DNA from: Basidiobolus meristosporus CBS 931.73
Lineage: Eukaryota > Basidiobolomycota > Basidiobolomycetes > Basidiobolales > Basidiobolaceae
Assembly (NCBI GenBank): GCA_002104905.1
Contig: MCFE01000340.1
Location: forward strand, 1-64,000
Direction: 5' to 3'
Length of the DNA stretch: 64,000 nt
Below, in pieces: positions 1 to 13,182 of this stretch. Below the pieces are notes generated by a model. It was not told where the DNA came from. It was given only the letters and a program-made list of their open reading frames with translations, and did not search any database. A program made the translations under genes and the position numbers. Numbering within the stretch: the first letter of the stretch is position 1; each line of letters begins with the position of its first letter.

Positions 1-1170
1 GTGGCGTGAGACCAATTCCCGTAATACTTAGACGTCATTGACTACTAGTTTCTGGAACCTCCCAGTCTTCTAGACCAGCGCTTGATGCTTGAAAATCGGC
101 TGCCCTTCTGTTTGATTAAAACGTACATGGCTGAGAGGAGAATCTCCACAACTTTTCTCACTAAAGTTCACTGGGGACCTGAAGCATGCGCCATTCCAAA
201 TGATGGATTGTTGCATTGAGAATACGTGTTGGAGACACCATTGGTGGATACACAAGTGTGGACATGTAATACGGGAATGATTGTCTGACTTAATATATTC
301 GATTCCTGCAGATTGAAGCATATGAGAGAACACTATGCATATGTACTGCACTCCGGATAATCGTTTAATCTACCCTTTTCTTTACCTTCAAATGACACTC
401 CGGTTTCAGCTGCAGAGTCTCTGTGTAGGCAATGAAGCACGAAATATCATGAAGGTGCTTCAAACCCAGACTTTGTGCTTCTGCTAGTGGCAAGCAGATG
501 TAGATTCTTAACATGTGAATGTCCCAGTGCTCATGTTTACTCAACCTACACCGATTTCTGGAATTACACACCTAGGGTTATATTACGGTTTACAATGAAT
601 GATCAATTTCATGTTGAATCCCAGAATCCGCACAAGTGTCACGTCAACGTTTCGGTGCAATCCATGTGTGTATCCATATTCGGTCGGAAAGCGATGCTGA
701 CTTGACTTTGGCCGTGATCTCCAATGTACGTAACTGATCCTACTGGTGATGGTGTCAAAAATATTCACTACTTATTTAGTTAGTATCACTTGATTAATGG
801 GCTTGCCTTTCACAGCTTTGAATACAGTACTATTTGCCAGTAAACATGACTATATCCGTATTCGACGGCTCGATGTTAACCCGGGATCCAGCTTGGGACT
901 AAGCAAGGAAAAAGATGGGATTGGAACGACGTAATCCCCCATGGTGTGGGTGCAGTAACATCCAATATCTATCAACTCGATAGTGGAATTGGGTTTACCA
1001 AAGCTGCATGTACCGCTTATCTAGTACGATTGGCTCCTGGCGCCTCGAAATCATTCTGCATGAAATTAACATACTTGGTTTCGAAAGCCGCCACTCTGGT
1101 GAGCGGTAAAAGTTCTAGAAAACGATTAAAGCCTTGACATGGCACAGTAGCCAACGGGAATGTCGTTAGA
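1..1170. other. Intergenic, no gene seen
   Basis: Only short ORFs without recognisable domains occur here on either strand. The last part is the upstream region of the fumarate reductase gene. Confidence 0.5.
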
Positions 1171-1180
1171 TATTATAAAT
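1171..1180 (+). promoter_or_regulatory. TATA-like box of the fumarate reductase gene
   Basis: The sequence TATTATAAAT lies about 55-65 nt upstream of the ATG at 1236. It is followed by a pyrimidine-rich stretch (CTTCCCTTCC) typical of fungal transcription start regions. The role is inferred from position only. Confidence 0.45.
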
Positions 1181-1235
1181 ATGATGCTGCAGTTCGAATT
1201 TAGTTCACTGAACTTCCCTTCCTTGCAATCTTACA

Positions 1236-2863
1236 ATGGTACAACCTACTTATGAGACCGCATCTGCTGGCATAATCGGCTCGCCAAGCCTCCCAAGGCC
1301 TTCAGTATTAATTGTTGGTGGTGGATTAGCTGGATTGTGTGCCGCTATTGAGGTGTATAGGAGCGGGGTAAATGTTTGCTTATTGGAGAAAGAGGCCAGA
1401 GTTGGAGGAAACTCAGCAAAAGCCTCTAGTGGAATTAACGGGGTCCCAACAGAAGCCCAAAAGGCGGCTGGGGTTGAAGATACAGTGGAAATGTTTTACA
1501 AGGTACTGCGTCACCTGACAACCTTACGTCCAGTATACAACCTAACCATCTTATTTGCTATTAGGATACTGAGAAATCCGGTGGTCAACTCTCAGTGCCA
1601 AGACTCATCAAAGTGCTAACCGATAGCAGCAAAGGGGCAGTGGAATGGTTAGGTACTTTTGATCCTTCAATCAAGCTAACTGTGCTATCACAATGCGGTG
1701 GACACAGTAGGCCACGAACACATAGATTAGCCGCGAAATCCCCAGGGGCCGCTCCTCTACCAATAGGATTTGGTTTAATCCAAACACTAAGTAACTATCT
1801 CACTACAGAGGCGGAGAAGTCAGAAGGCAGACTTCGAATTCAAACTTCTTGCACAGTTTCCAAGTTGCTTGTCAACTCTGACGGGGCTGTAACTGGGGTG
1901 AGAGTTGCTAAACGACTGGATAGTGGAGGTGAGGATGTTGGAGATGTAGAATGTGATGCGGTTGTATTATGCTCTGGTGGCTACGGGGCTAGCGCTGTCG
2001 TAGGAGATGTACAGCATTCGTTAGTCAATGAGTTTGCTCCGCATGTCCTTGGGCTTCCTACCACAAATGGGCCATGGGCTCAGGGGGATGGGATTAAACT
2101 TGCTCGTGACGAATCCATCAAAGCGGCACTAGTTCATATGGATCAGGTACAAGTTCACCCAACCGCGTACGTTCACCTTGAGGACCCTGGGAATGATACA
2201 AAATTCCTGGCGCCAGAGGCACTTCGTGGCCACGGAGGCGTCTTGCTCAATGGGGAAGGGAGAAGATTCGTCAACGAATTGGGCCCACGTGACTACGTCA
2301 CACAAACAATCTTCGAGAAAGCCAGTGGGCAGCATATGGCGCGTCCCATGGGTCTTGGTACGCTACCTTTAAAAGCGGCAGCCTTCTTGGTTCTATCAGA
2401 AAAAGCAGTGCAGGAATATGATCCAGCTACTGTTGGGTTCTACGTGAAACGTGGGTTGATTCATCAAGCCAGTGATTTGGATCAGCTTGCTTCTCAGCTC
2501 TCTGTAGATCCGGGTCTTTTGCGCGATACCTTCAAGGAATACGATGAATGTGTTTCAGGGAGTAAGAACGATATCTACGGAAAGAAAGTTTTCCCTGGCG
2601 AAATGGTGTCCGCCTCTGGTGGAGCGTATTATTGGGCCGTAATAACACCAGCAATCCACTACACAATGGGCGGGCTGGAGATCAATTCAAGTGCTGAAGT
2701 CTTAAACAACAATCATCAAGCAATACCTCACCTATTTGCTGCTGGAGAAGTGACCGGAGGTGTACACGGGAAAAATCGTCTGGCTGGCAACTCCCTTTTA
2801 GAGTGCGTTGTGTACGGTCGGATTGCGGGACAAAAAGCTGCTAGCCACGTACGCACTAAATAG
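1236..2863 (+). CDS. Soluble FAD-dependent fumarate reductase (Frd1/Osm1 family)
   Basis: Two exons, 1236..1502 and 1565..2863, encode 521 aa. The 62-nt intron (GTACTG...TATTAG) joins TAC-AAG to GAT-ACT in phase 0 and restores the family segment DTEKSGGQLS. The FAD-binding dinucleotide motif GGGLAG is at residues 28-33, HPT (substrate/active-site region) at about 287-289, GEGRRFVNE near 330 and GKNRLAGNSLLEC near 490, all typical of the flavocytochrome c/fumarate reductase flavoprotein family. The enzyme reduces fumarate to succinate and re-oxidises FADH2 or NADH when respiration is limited. There is no cytochrome b5 domain and no clear signal or mitochondrial presequence, so a cytosolic enzyme of Frd1 size is most likely. 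A related 3-ketosteroid dehydrogenase-like flavoenzyme is less likely given the full motif set. The gene looks intact. Confidence 0.93.
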
Positions 2864-3443
2864 CAGGGTCTCCTTAGGAAGATGAAATCGGACTTGTGTA
2901 CATAATAAATTGACATCGCTGCAACAGCCACTCGCCATTGAGCAATAACACTCAGTTTACTCTAAGGCTCCATTGACTAAAATGGATTTTCACCGTCTCA
3001 TAATATCACTCGACTTGTACGGTCCGTTGATGTGGCTCCTGTCAAAAATACCCCAGAACGAGTTTGGTACTTACCATGTGTGGATAGCCTCCAGTTAAGA
3101 TAATTGATAACGATTAACTCTTTGGCTATAGTTTGTGGCAACAAGTTTAATAGCAAAGTGATAGGGGCTTTAACGATAAAGACACTTGCACTTGCACTTG
3201 CTGAGGATGCTGATGCTATTCAAACACTAGTGGTTTCAGAAATATGGAACGAATTGAATTATATACTATGGGAACTAGATTAAAGCATGATGGGATTAAT
3301 AGAAAACGTGCAGTAGAGAAAGAGGGGGGTGGCGGTAAGATATGGTATTATAAATGTAAGACTCTGATATTGGCAACATGCTTGTTGAAGGTGGGTGGAT
3401 ATACCGAGGTCCCCAATACAGAGCCACTTTATCGTAGCATGGG
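2864..3443. other. Intergenic between two convergent genes
   Basis: The fumarate reductase gene (+) and the bHLH gene (-) end towards each other across this 580-nt gap. It should hold both 3' UTRs; no further gene or repeat is seen. Confidence 0.5.
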
Positions 3444-4654
3444 TCATGTTCTGTTGCAATCTTGAAGCATGATGCGCAGCCGCTCTATCTCCTGATCCTT
3501 TTCATACAGTTCAGTTTGAAGCGTCTTCACATGCTCAACGACTAGTTATATATTAATGTTAGAATGGTTCGACTTGGTGACGTTGGCTAATGCTACCTTG
3601 TCTTAAAAGCACCAGCTTGTTAGCTCTTTTCTGGGATGCACCAGGAATGATGTCTTTAAGTTCGTTCAGGCAATCCTTGAACGCATCACGCCTCTGTTGC
3701 TCAGCAGTACGATGGTAGATTCTTCGTAGGTACCATGGATTTTGCCTAATTAGAAATACGTTGGGTAAATAAGATACCCAGCATGTTGCTTAGAGTATTG
3801 TTACCGACTTTTGTTGCGAGCTAGTGCAAGTTTCAGGGTCAGTTTCACTGTTAGTGGTTGGGCCATCTGGTAATATTGGACGCAGATCACTTGATTTGCG
3901 TCTTGGACTGGCTTGCTGTGCAATTGAGGATCTTCTGGTACTGGTGCCATCTTCCCCCTCAGCCATCGAGAGTGAAGACTGGTTCGATATCAGGCCGGCT
4001 GGTTGCTGCACTAGTGGCTGGAGATTGTTGACAAGCACGGGGTTTAGGTTCGGTGATACGCTGCGAAGATCATGGTTGTGGTGGTAATCATTATGAGGTG
4101 AGGCTGTGGTGGGTGTGGGAACTGGGCTTGGAATGGATGTGGAATGGGATGGATTTGGTTTGGCGTGTGGGTTTATACTGAGATTGTGACTAGGTTGGGG
4201 CCTAAGGTTTGGGTGATGATGGTACTCTTGGGACTCGCTGGATAGGGAAGAGAATGAAGAGTTATGCTGATGAATTTCGGAGGAGGATTCCATTAAGTAT
4301 TCTGAAACAAGGAAATGCACAAGAGTGTAAGTGATGGGGCCTAGGGAAATGGAGCATCCGACGCTACTTACGAGAGGGGGTCAGTGAGTGTGAACGGTTG
4401 GGGCTCACCGAGTTCAAGCTGTATGAGTATTCTGGCATGGTATTCTCATGAAAGGAATGGGAGGATATGACCGGCAGTAGCTCAGGATTCTGGGTGGGAT
4501 AGTGGTGAACAACAGAGTGAGGTGGAGGAGAATGATACTTGGTCTCGACATTCTTGGTGTTCCCTTGTGCCCCTCTAGAGAGCCAACTCTGAAACTGACA
4601 AGAGTCGAGTGGCATCATGTCAGAAGGGAATGAATGGTCAAACCGGTCGCTCAT
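3444..4654 (-). CDS. bHLH-leucine-zipper transcription factor
   Basis: Four exons are read on the minus strand: 4654..4372, 4301 to about 3805, 3745..3597 and 3541..3444 (stop TGA). The N-terminal exons encode a Ser/Pro/His/Asn-rich, low-complexity region typical of an activation domain. Exon 3 encodes a basic region and helix 1 containing HRTAEQQRR, with His, Glu and Arg at the three contact positions that mark binding to CACGTG-type E-boxes, followed by a short loop and helix 2 (NKLVLLRQVVEHV). Exon 4 continues as a heptad-repeat zipper ending RLRIMLQDCNRT. The exon 1/2 and 3/4 junctions are clean (GTAAGT..CAG and GTAGCA..TAG). At exon 2/3 the best donor (GTAACA at 3804) leaves the wrong phase, whereas GT at 3808 (GTCGGT) restores the frame. 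The class is known to form dimers and act in the nucleus; targets are unknown. Confidence 0.8.
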
Positions 4655-7600
4655 GGTCGATGCCAGATATTGGTGGGATGAGGGTATGTGGGAGTCTGAA
4701 TATACGAGATATGCTGCCTGATCACTTTCGCAAAGTGGGATCTAGAGCAAGTGAGGATTGCAGGAGGTAATAGGACCACTTTAGTACGCAAGTAGGGAAT
4801 CAATTTCTTCGGGTCCCTTGTAAAGGAGGATAAATACCTTGGGCAAAGTTGGATCTGAACTTTGGGGGATCTGCTGGGTAGGCATTCCCTCACTTTTTAA
4901 ATATCCGAGCCAAGTGGAATCCTGAGTCATCGGGCTCGAATTAGACGGATGAGACATACGAACGCTATGAACAAATGAGATGCCGTCTGGGTGTTGGTTT
5001 AAATGAAGGGGAATCAAGCTGAGGCTACAGTGCAAAGTCGATGGTAGTTGGTTCGCGATTCGAGCCAGAATCAAAAATAGCAAATAAATATCAGTGGTCC
5101 AAGAGAATGACTGAAATGACAATGACAAGACCAATATGCGTTTTCTGGGGCTTTTAAGTGTTTTGCTAAGCTCGTAGAGACCCGAAAAAGCAATTCGGGA
5201 TTCAATGGATGCTATATTAATAAGGATCCTGACTACCTTATACTCAATAGCAATCCACATCATGATGTAGCAACCAACCCTTCATATTTATGTTGCTACA
5301 TTGGGTAAGCAATATATTTGATGACCCTGTTTTCAGCATGGGGATTACTAACGAATGATATTTCTATAATCACAAAGATCTGATTGTGGACTGCTTCGAT
5401 CTTATCTCGTTATCACTCGCCTTGATTGAAGCTGAGTAACTTCACGCAGTATCATAGAGGCACCTGTGCTTCCTTCGCATACGGCTCGATGTCCTCGAAG
5501 ACCGCCATGATGGCTGTACTACGGCCCAACGTCGGGAATCAAGTGTGGCCCCAGTAAAAGGATGATGGCGAGTGTGGACCCTCCTATACGGCTGTTTGTT
5601 TTGGAGCTCCCTTGCTAAGCATCTGCAAAAGCAGATCGATCGTAGGGAATTTTATCTCTTACACGATGGTTATTCGAACAGACCCTCCCAAATGCGACCT
5701 AATTCAATGGGCCCCTTCTTATCATGCTGAGGAGCTCAAACATTGCATTCTGAGTGCGAACACCCCTTACGAATCACACGATTGGCCGCTGCTCTCTGGC
5801 CATACTATAACAACTCTAACCTTGTTTGCACAACAAGCATGGGTATTCAGCGAATTGCTGGAATAATTATGCGTTCGCAACAATGGCATTGGCCCCCTTT
5901 CAGCACAGTACGAACAAGCCCAACGGTTCAGTCCTAAGCTGGCAAGCCACACGATTTAGCCAAAGAGGATTTCCGATAGGTGAGATGGGCATTTCTGGTT
6001 GAATATAGCCATAAAAGAACCCAACGATGTAATGCTAAGATCGTTTGGCTCTATGTCAGCAACGTTGCTGTTGGCCAAGGGAAATTATAACACCGCTGAT
6101 GCAAGTGATTAGCCCAAATCAAATGACTTATTGTACATAATAAATGCTTCCAACCAACTAGTGGAGAGTCCAGCGCAGAAAGAAGCACAGAGAAGCACAA
6201 GATATTTGGATTCGCACCAGAATTAGAACATTCGGTAATAGCACGCTCTGAGACCTATTCTCCTGAGTGATCATGACCACCCCATCAGTGCATACACTAC
6301 TCTTGGATCTCATCCACCTACCCATATGAAACACTTCCTCATGCCACGCACCAACTCGACTTGAGTCTTTCTAGATTCCACCGAGGCTCTGACCTTTTGT
6401 ACGTATTGCCCACATTACCGCCAGAAGCCAATGGCACCCCACCAGCCTTGGATATTATAATCGCATGTTACGCAAACGGATTTCAATGCTCAACCCAAGA
6501 ACCGTTTATGTGCAGACAAAAATGGCAAAGCGACGCGGCCAACAGAGTTAACATTAATTCAATTCTAGGTACACCTAAGGTCGCACCGATTAATTACGGT
6601 GTTCGTGAGAAGGAAATTTCTCTTGCTGGCATACAATCCCAATTACTGAGGCCTATCAACTGCTGCTTGACCCTCTGCTACTCTAAATAGGACACCTGTA
6701 CCTGTTTGAATTCTTCTGATTCTAACACTGATCACGATGGCAGACGCCATTCCTGACGACTCTATGCAGGCCTCTTCGAGATGTTGACAAGTAATTCGGC
6801 CTAGCAACGTCAGAGTAGTGTTAGGATGTTTATGAATGAATCAAAGCTCAGGGGCCCAATGAAAGTCGGCAGGATGAAGTAGCTAAGACGGTGCTTGTCA
6901 TTCTCAATTGGTAATGACGGACAAAGCCTATGATCGATAATGGCATTTCAAGTGAACTGGCCAGAGTTGATGTGTAACCCAGGTACGGCAAAATAGAACC
7001 TCACTTTATTTGATCTCAAATGTTTCAACCATTTCCATTCCACTTCACAATCAGGGTTCAACCTTATCGAAATCACCCGATCAATACACTGTATTGGTGG
7101 GTGTATTCATTAGTCGACGTAGAGGAGCCCAGCCCACCGGCACACAAGAAGGTGCTTCACGCCTACCGCCGCCTGCGACCGGAAACACAGCGGCTTTCCG
7201 AAGCCGGAGACTAACCCCGGAGCAGGCTGTAGTAGCCAACGTTTGACTGGGCTGAAGGGACGTAGCATACGAGATCTGATCACTGGACATGGTGACATAT
7301 GGGTCATCCGCGGATTCAAGATTAAGTTACAAATATTACATGTTGAAAGCAGCCACATGAGTGACCAACTGATATGCTCCGGGTTTAAAAGTCGATCAAT
7401 ATCGATTGATTTCATGGAAAATCCGGTTTTTCCTGAACACACAATGAGCCAGCTGGATCGCTTTCATTTCTGTATGGTCGAATCAGTAATTGCTTGGCGC
7501 ACTTGTCCAAACATGGGAAGTATGCAACAAACATGAATAGGATTAGAGTAGGTGACGCTTGATGGAATGTGATCATGTTCGTCAGCGTCCAATCGTGTTC

Positions 7601-10600
7601 TGGGACTTCCCTGGGTCGACTAGTCGTTGGTAGGTTGTTGTTCCAGCTCTGGGCCACGATTGGTGCGAGCGCTCAGTATGTTGCAGATAACCCATCGCGA
7701 TCTGGTACGCTGGGTTACGTTCGGCGACCCCGATATCGCAACTGAACCTGGGCTCCAAGCCTGAGTAATTCGATGCCCACAAGCCTTAATCCATATAGGG
7801 ACCTATATCGCCGCTACTTCATCGGAGCCAAGCTAGGATCACGTCGTTTGTAACACCAATAAGAAAGGGTGCAGTCACCCTGCGAATATCCAGCTTGTAT
7901 CCAACACACTGGTTGCGCGCAAATGACCAATCCTGTATGAAAGGAGCAACTATTCACTCTGACCTGTATGTGCCATTGGTAGACGGCCCGCTGCCAATAT
8001 GGGACCGACCATTGTTCATCCATGTGTCGATGTTCCAAGTGGTGTTTCAGCTAGCAAATGTTGCGCTCCCAGCTGCATACTCAAGTGACTTGACCCATGA
8101 TCCCAGTGGCCATGAGGCAATTGGGTGGTAGCCATTGCCTTGGTAATCGTCAGGGTCCAGTCCTCTGCCTGAGTCATGAGCGCATGTTTGAGACGCGGAT
8201 GTAATACCACCGGGATTTCTCCACATTGCGCTTCATCGCAAAAGCCACTGAGACTATCTTCGAGGACATGATGCACTAATCGGATTTATTGCACATATAC
8301 AGATATATTTATTTCATGGAGAGCAATGCAAGCTGGCATTTCCAGCACACCAATCGCAGCAGAAAACCGGATGTTATTTTTTCCTGTACATGAGACAAGC
8401 CAGAATCGAAGTAGCGCTCTGGTCCTATCCCTTTTTAGGTAATGGCTGTATTCCCTGAGATTGAGTTGTTACATTGCTTACGGAACTCACTGCGCTGGCA
8501 CCATTGAGGAAAGCACAGGTTTAAGAAAGTCCTTGGAGCCTTCAGCCGCTGTGCGACAGCTTTCTGCCGCAGCTAATCATGTTCGAACGGATCTTCTATT
8601 TGATTGTACTGATAGTCGTCCGAAGCAAGATAAGGAGCTGTTTGGCTTCATTAGCACCTCTGCATCCAAAGAAACCCGCGACGGGTAAAGGTAATTTCTG
8701 AATCCTAGCACAGCCGTACCACAGGACAGTCAGAGCAGGCTAGAGTTACGCAAGGAGCCTAATGTAGCACCTGTGGCACGGTTGTGCTCTATGAGAGCCA
8801 TTTCGGACAGCCTAACTTTCTGGCAGATGTGCCAGGCGGATGGCGTTTCTCACTGGCATGGTTCATCGAATTCTCACACATCGTATCTGTTACCAAGGAT
8901 AAGGTCCAAGTGCGGTTTCGATATTTAGTGATTCCGCAACCTAGGTAACTCTCGATATGGTGGGCAGACAGCCGCTGCCCAATCGTGGCCCGCTTGAGTA
9001 GAAAGTTATGAAAATTCATCCCACAATCCCTATTCCGGAAGCAATAAGGAACAGCATATCTTCCCAGAATAGCCTGCAGCGATTTATTTGGTGGGCTGGG
9101 GATGTCCAGTTCGCACAATAGCATCTCCATATCGTTTGTACGGATCTGATTTCCCACCCAAGCCAATGCCAACCCCCACGCCCCTCGGTCGAAGCTCAGA
9201 CACCAGGCGGGTACCGAAAACCAGCAGGTGTTTTCGAGCTGGCGAAGATCCTTTGATTGGCACTGGTTTGTCCAACAGGAAGCGATTTTGCTTGGTGTAT
9301 CGGATGATGGGCGCGCAACCGTGATTGGCCTAGGGAGGTGCCTCAATGACCCTGAACGATGAATTCGTCATAAAAATAGCAATCGTCTTGTCTGACACAT
9401 ATAGCACCACCCCCAAGGCGATCCTCCGCAATTTGTGATGAAGGAAAGCTCACATAATGGCTCCCGACAATAAATGAGATCAAAAACTAGTCAGTGAGGC
9501 TCGGATATTGGTTTCCCTTGAGCCTTATGACTCATGAAATGATCCTACGTGGTCGGGGATTGTTTACGCTTCGAAGCCATGCCTATGGTCGATGATAGCT
9601 CTCGATAATGAGCTTGTGATAATGAACTCATCAGTGCGTATTTGATTGGTAGCACAAGGCTTGGGTTTCGTCAACACATCGATGACTTTGGACACCGCCG
9701 ACGATTGGCCAAGCCATGGATCCCTCATCATCTGATCCATACCAGGGGATTCGAGTGAACTATACCTTGGTACGCTCATCCCCAACAGGTGAAACAGCGC
9801 GGTCTGGGGTGCAACACGACAAGGACATGCTGGCTGAGCTGCCGGAGAATTACACCCCGGTGAATGGCCACTGGATCTTCCAGAGAAGTGCTAGGGAGCC
9901 ATCCAGAGTGACAGCCAGTGCTACCAGCGATGAGACCTGAATCACCGGGGATTTCATGGTAGAGCACTGCCACCGTTGAAACCGCCTCACTGATTAGGTT
10001 TGGCGCTAACATCCTGAACAACAAATGGGTGAGCTGACTTGGTTACACCGAAATTGGTCCCTCATCGGTGAATTCCCCTGGTAATCCATGGGCAGGCCGG
10101 TAAATTACCCCTGGATCACCGCAAGCTCGCTGGATGAAACATACCGCCCCCTGAATTTCGCTGGGACTACAAATCAGTGCGAACGTGAGCGGATCTATCT
10201 TCTGGTTGATGGAAATTTACAAATACACTGCATTGAACTAGATGAAGGTGCGTCCAAGCCCATCGACCAGCCCAGCTTATAGGCAAGGGGAGTAACACAA
10301 GCCTATGGAGACCACTGTGACACGTTGCGGCTTTGATTGGAAAGCCAGGTTGGCCTTACTGCCAGTGAGAATTCCACATCCGGGCGATTACGATGAAGCG
10401 TATTTTTAAGCTTCCGAAATCGTCTAACGCATGATGCTCATCTCGGGTGGTTTACGTAAGTGGCGATGGACGTTGGTGAGCTGCCGGTGGGTTTTTTGGT
10501 GACGGCGGGGAAATTCCATTTGCCACATTCCACCGACCTTGGCATATCGCATGTGCTCTCAATCGGCCATCCTCTCTCAGCTCCCAACCGCCCCAGAGGC

Positions 10601-12479
10601 CTCCGATGGGATAGGGGATTGTATGTCTCCTATTCTGGCCATCCCGATGATGATCCATATCCCACCTACCCCGAACGATAGTGTGTAGAGAGTGGTTGAA
10701 ACCTGTTCAAAGGATTGGCGCAACCAGACTGCAACCATGTGGGTCAATGCAACTTAGGGGAGACCACATCCTTAAACGCGATTCCCTCTTGGCGTTGTGA
10801 CAGCCAGATAATCATTGCCAATGCCTTTTGGGGCACTTCTCCCCGTTGACCACAAGCAAACTTCGTCACAAGAGCTGTGCTCGGGTAAGGCTGCTGGAGT
10901 GGCCAGACCCTTCCCTACAGGACAATGGATAGACCGAAGTGTTTGTGAGTGCCCTTTAACTCACCAAGTGCTGATCTTTACGAATAGTTTATTGCATGTG
11001 GGGTGGGATTTAAGTTTGATCTAGCGGCGGGAGTGATGGCACCGTTCCACTCTGAGTTCTTATCAGCAACGCTGTACCAGCTGAAAAATATGTTGCTAAT
11101 GATAGCCTTGTGCGGTTTCTCGCTCGTTTGGTATGTTTCGAATGCTTGGTTAGATACGAGCTTGGGATTTGATAGATAGCTGGTGAGAAATCTGGCTTTG
11201 GGAGGATTTTTTTGGCACCGCTGTTCATGATGAGAGTTCTTTACGTGTGGTTATGGTATCTATAACCGAGCTGAGCGGTGTAGTTCGACGGTAATCTCCG
11301 GGAGTTCTGGAGACTTGCTTGTTGCTGTCCCGTCTGAGATGTGTGAATCCTCTGAGGATCTTGATTTTCCTCAAACGATCTAAAACCTCCTACAGTCCGC
11401 CGAAAATATTCCACGTTCTTCTAGAGCCTAGTCCCTACGTGGGTATTTTTACGGAGATCTATTTCCAGTCAAGGTACTTTGTTTCGGCTCGATGACCATC
11501 AACGAAACGAGCGGTTGTTTCGAACACATTCATCTCTCCAGGCAGTTTCGTGCCGAACGCGAGTTAGGCAATCCATCACGAACGCCATGAGTGAGTATTC
11601 TCCCCCATGAGTAATCAGCTGGGCCCACCACATTCCCTGCTCAGCCAAAGGGGAACCCACCAACTTGGAAGAAATACTAATCACCATCTGAAGCTGCCCT
11701 GAGTGGAGTCGGTTTCGGGATAATGGGTCTATTCCTTCTCTGGTACCCCCGCAGTATCCATCACTGTGAGAAAAGTCTGGGAAGCATCCATATTTTCTGG
11801 GGACCCGAAGCGAATGGAATTAAATCGGTGAGTGTGATTTTCCCATTGACCACTTGACTGGAAGGACTCCAATGCGGGGAAATGAAGGTCTGCGGTGATT
11901 CTGAGGGCCAAAAATCGGCTTGATTCGAAGATGTTTCTCCGATTCAAATCTCTCTTTAGATGTAGATCACAAGCAAAGGCTCAAATGGAATCCTTCCATC
12001 TTTATCTTGGATTGATACTGGTATCTGTTCCCGATCTTTCCTCCCTAAAGGGCTAACCAGCGAGTTTTTTTTTTCGCAGGGATCAAATTAACTCTGAGTC
12101 ACCATATTGAGTCTCAAGACATTTGAAGGTGGATTTGTGACATGTCGGCGCGTGCTGTGCAGCCAGTCTCCACCCATTTGTATGTGCAGAACATTCCAAT
12201 ATTCCCCTCGCCCGTTATCTCCATGGTTTTCGCGAGCGGGCAGGAACTCGTCAAGCTCCCCAACTGATCATGGTACTGAGAGTAGGGACGGGGCTTTTTG
12301 TTGCGGTCATCAACATGGGTGCTTGGTATATGGTGTCTAGGTAGCTTCTATGAATCCTAGCTTTCAATTTGTTAAGTGGCAACGAAACATCAGGCAGCTG
12401 GAGGAGTGCCAGTGAGGGATAGGCTGGCAGAAATCAAAAGTAGGTGAACTGGTAAAGTCAGTAAGTACAGAGACTAAAA
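4655..12479. other. 7.8-kb gene desert
   Basis: Many short ORFs on both strands lack recognisable domains, convincing splice chains or biased composition. The part next to 4654 is the probable promoter of the bHLH gene. No tRNA, rRNA, terminal repeats or direct repeats could be recognised by eye. It may be highly decayed repeat DNA. Confidence 0.5.
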
Positions 12480-12832
12480 AATTGCAATAGCCCACCAGTT
12501 TTTTTCAACAATTACTAAAGGTGTCATCACAGAATCAATACCTCTTGGTGATTGGATATGAGTTTTGTTAGGGCCTTTTGACAGGATCATTGCATTTATT
12601 ACTCATAGACAGTAGAGATCCCACCTGTGAACAAAGTAACAATGTCCAGAAGTTGAAGGTTCATCAGTTACCTGCAGCAGAATTTTGGCACAGTTACTCA
12701 CATGACCAAAGGTTGAAGCACTTCTTCCAGAGCAGTGTCAAAGCACTTGGGTTTTGCCTGCATATATCTTGAGAACCAATGAAAAAGGTCCTGGAGCTAA
12801 AGACTGAGATGTGTGTGCACTAGCAAACAAAC
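12480..12832 (+). repeat. Family X repeat, left part, interrupted by the copia element
   Basis: This stretch is a diverged match to the family X segment around 59590-59740, sharing a block like GTTGAAGCACTTCTTCCAGA and then GGAGCTAAAGACTGAGATG. The match breaks exactly at the CAAAC target duplication of the copia element and resumes at 19788. Confidence 0.6.
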
Positions 12833-13182
12833 TGTAGTAAGAGTCTTGGGGAAATTGGAAGTGATTGGGAGAATAAGTTGATTATCTGGCTTTCACATAA
12901 TGCTTTACTGAATGTAAAAGTAGCACTTATACTTTAGCAGGGTTTTGGCATAACAGACCCATAAAATAGACTTAGGAAGGTCCCAAAAACTTGTGTGCAA
13001 AGTTTGGGGCTATTTGGACAACTTTGAGAATTTGCATGTTTTGAGTACCTGAAATTTTGGTGAAAATATTTTGAGTATACCCCACTAAGGAATTTGGTTG
13101 GGATACTCTTAGATTTGTACGTCATGATCTAAGTGACCAAGCTGAGCAAATATTTAGGTGGAACTACAGATTTTTTACAAGA
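12833..13182 (-). repeat. Copia LTR (3' LTR of the minus-strand element)
   Basis: About 350 bp, closely resembling the solo LTR at 20202..20549 throughout. It contains an AAGTAGCACTTATACTTT-like promoter block and ends in TTTTTTACAAGA, one base off the expected ACAACA end. Confidence 0.8.

Noticed and set aside
946-1137. Short plus-strand ORF of 63 codons before the fumarate reductase gene
   Set aside because: No recognisable domain, no splice partner, and it ends inside the likely promoter region.
4651-5263. Two overlapping minus-strand ORFs upstream of the bHLH gene
   Set aside because: They would lie in the promoter. No domain is seen, and no convincing splice joins them to the bHLH start.
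8789-9346. 185-codon minus-strand ORF in the desert
   Set aside because: Composition and sequence look random, no motif was recognised and no supporting exon is nearby.
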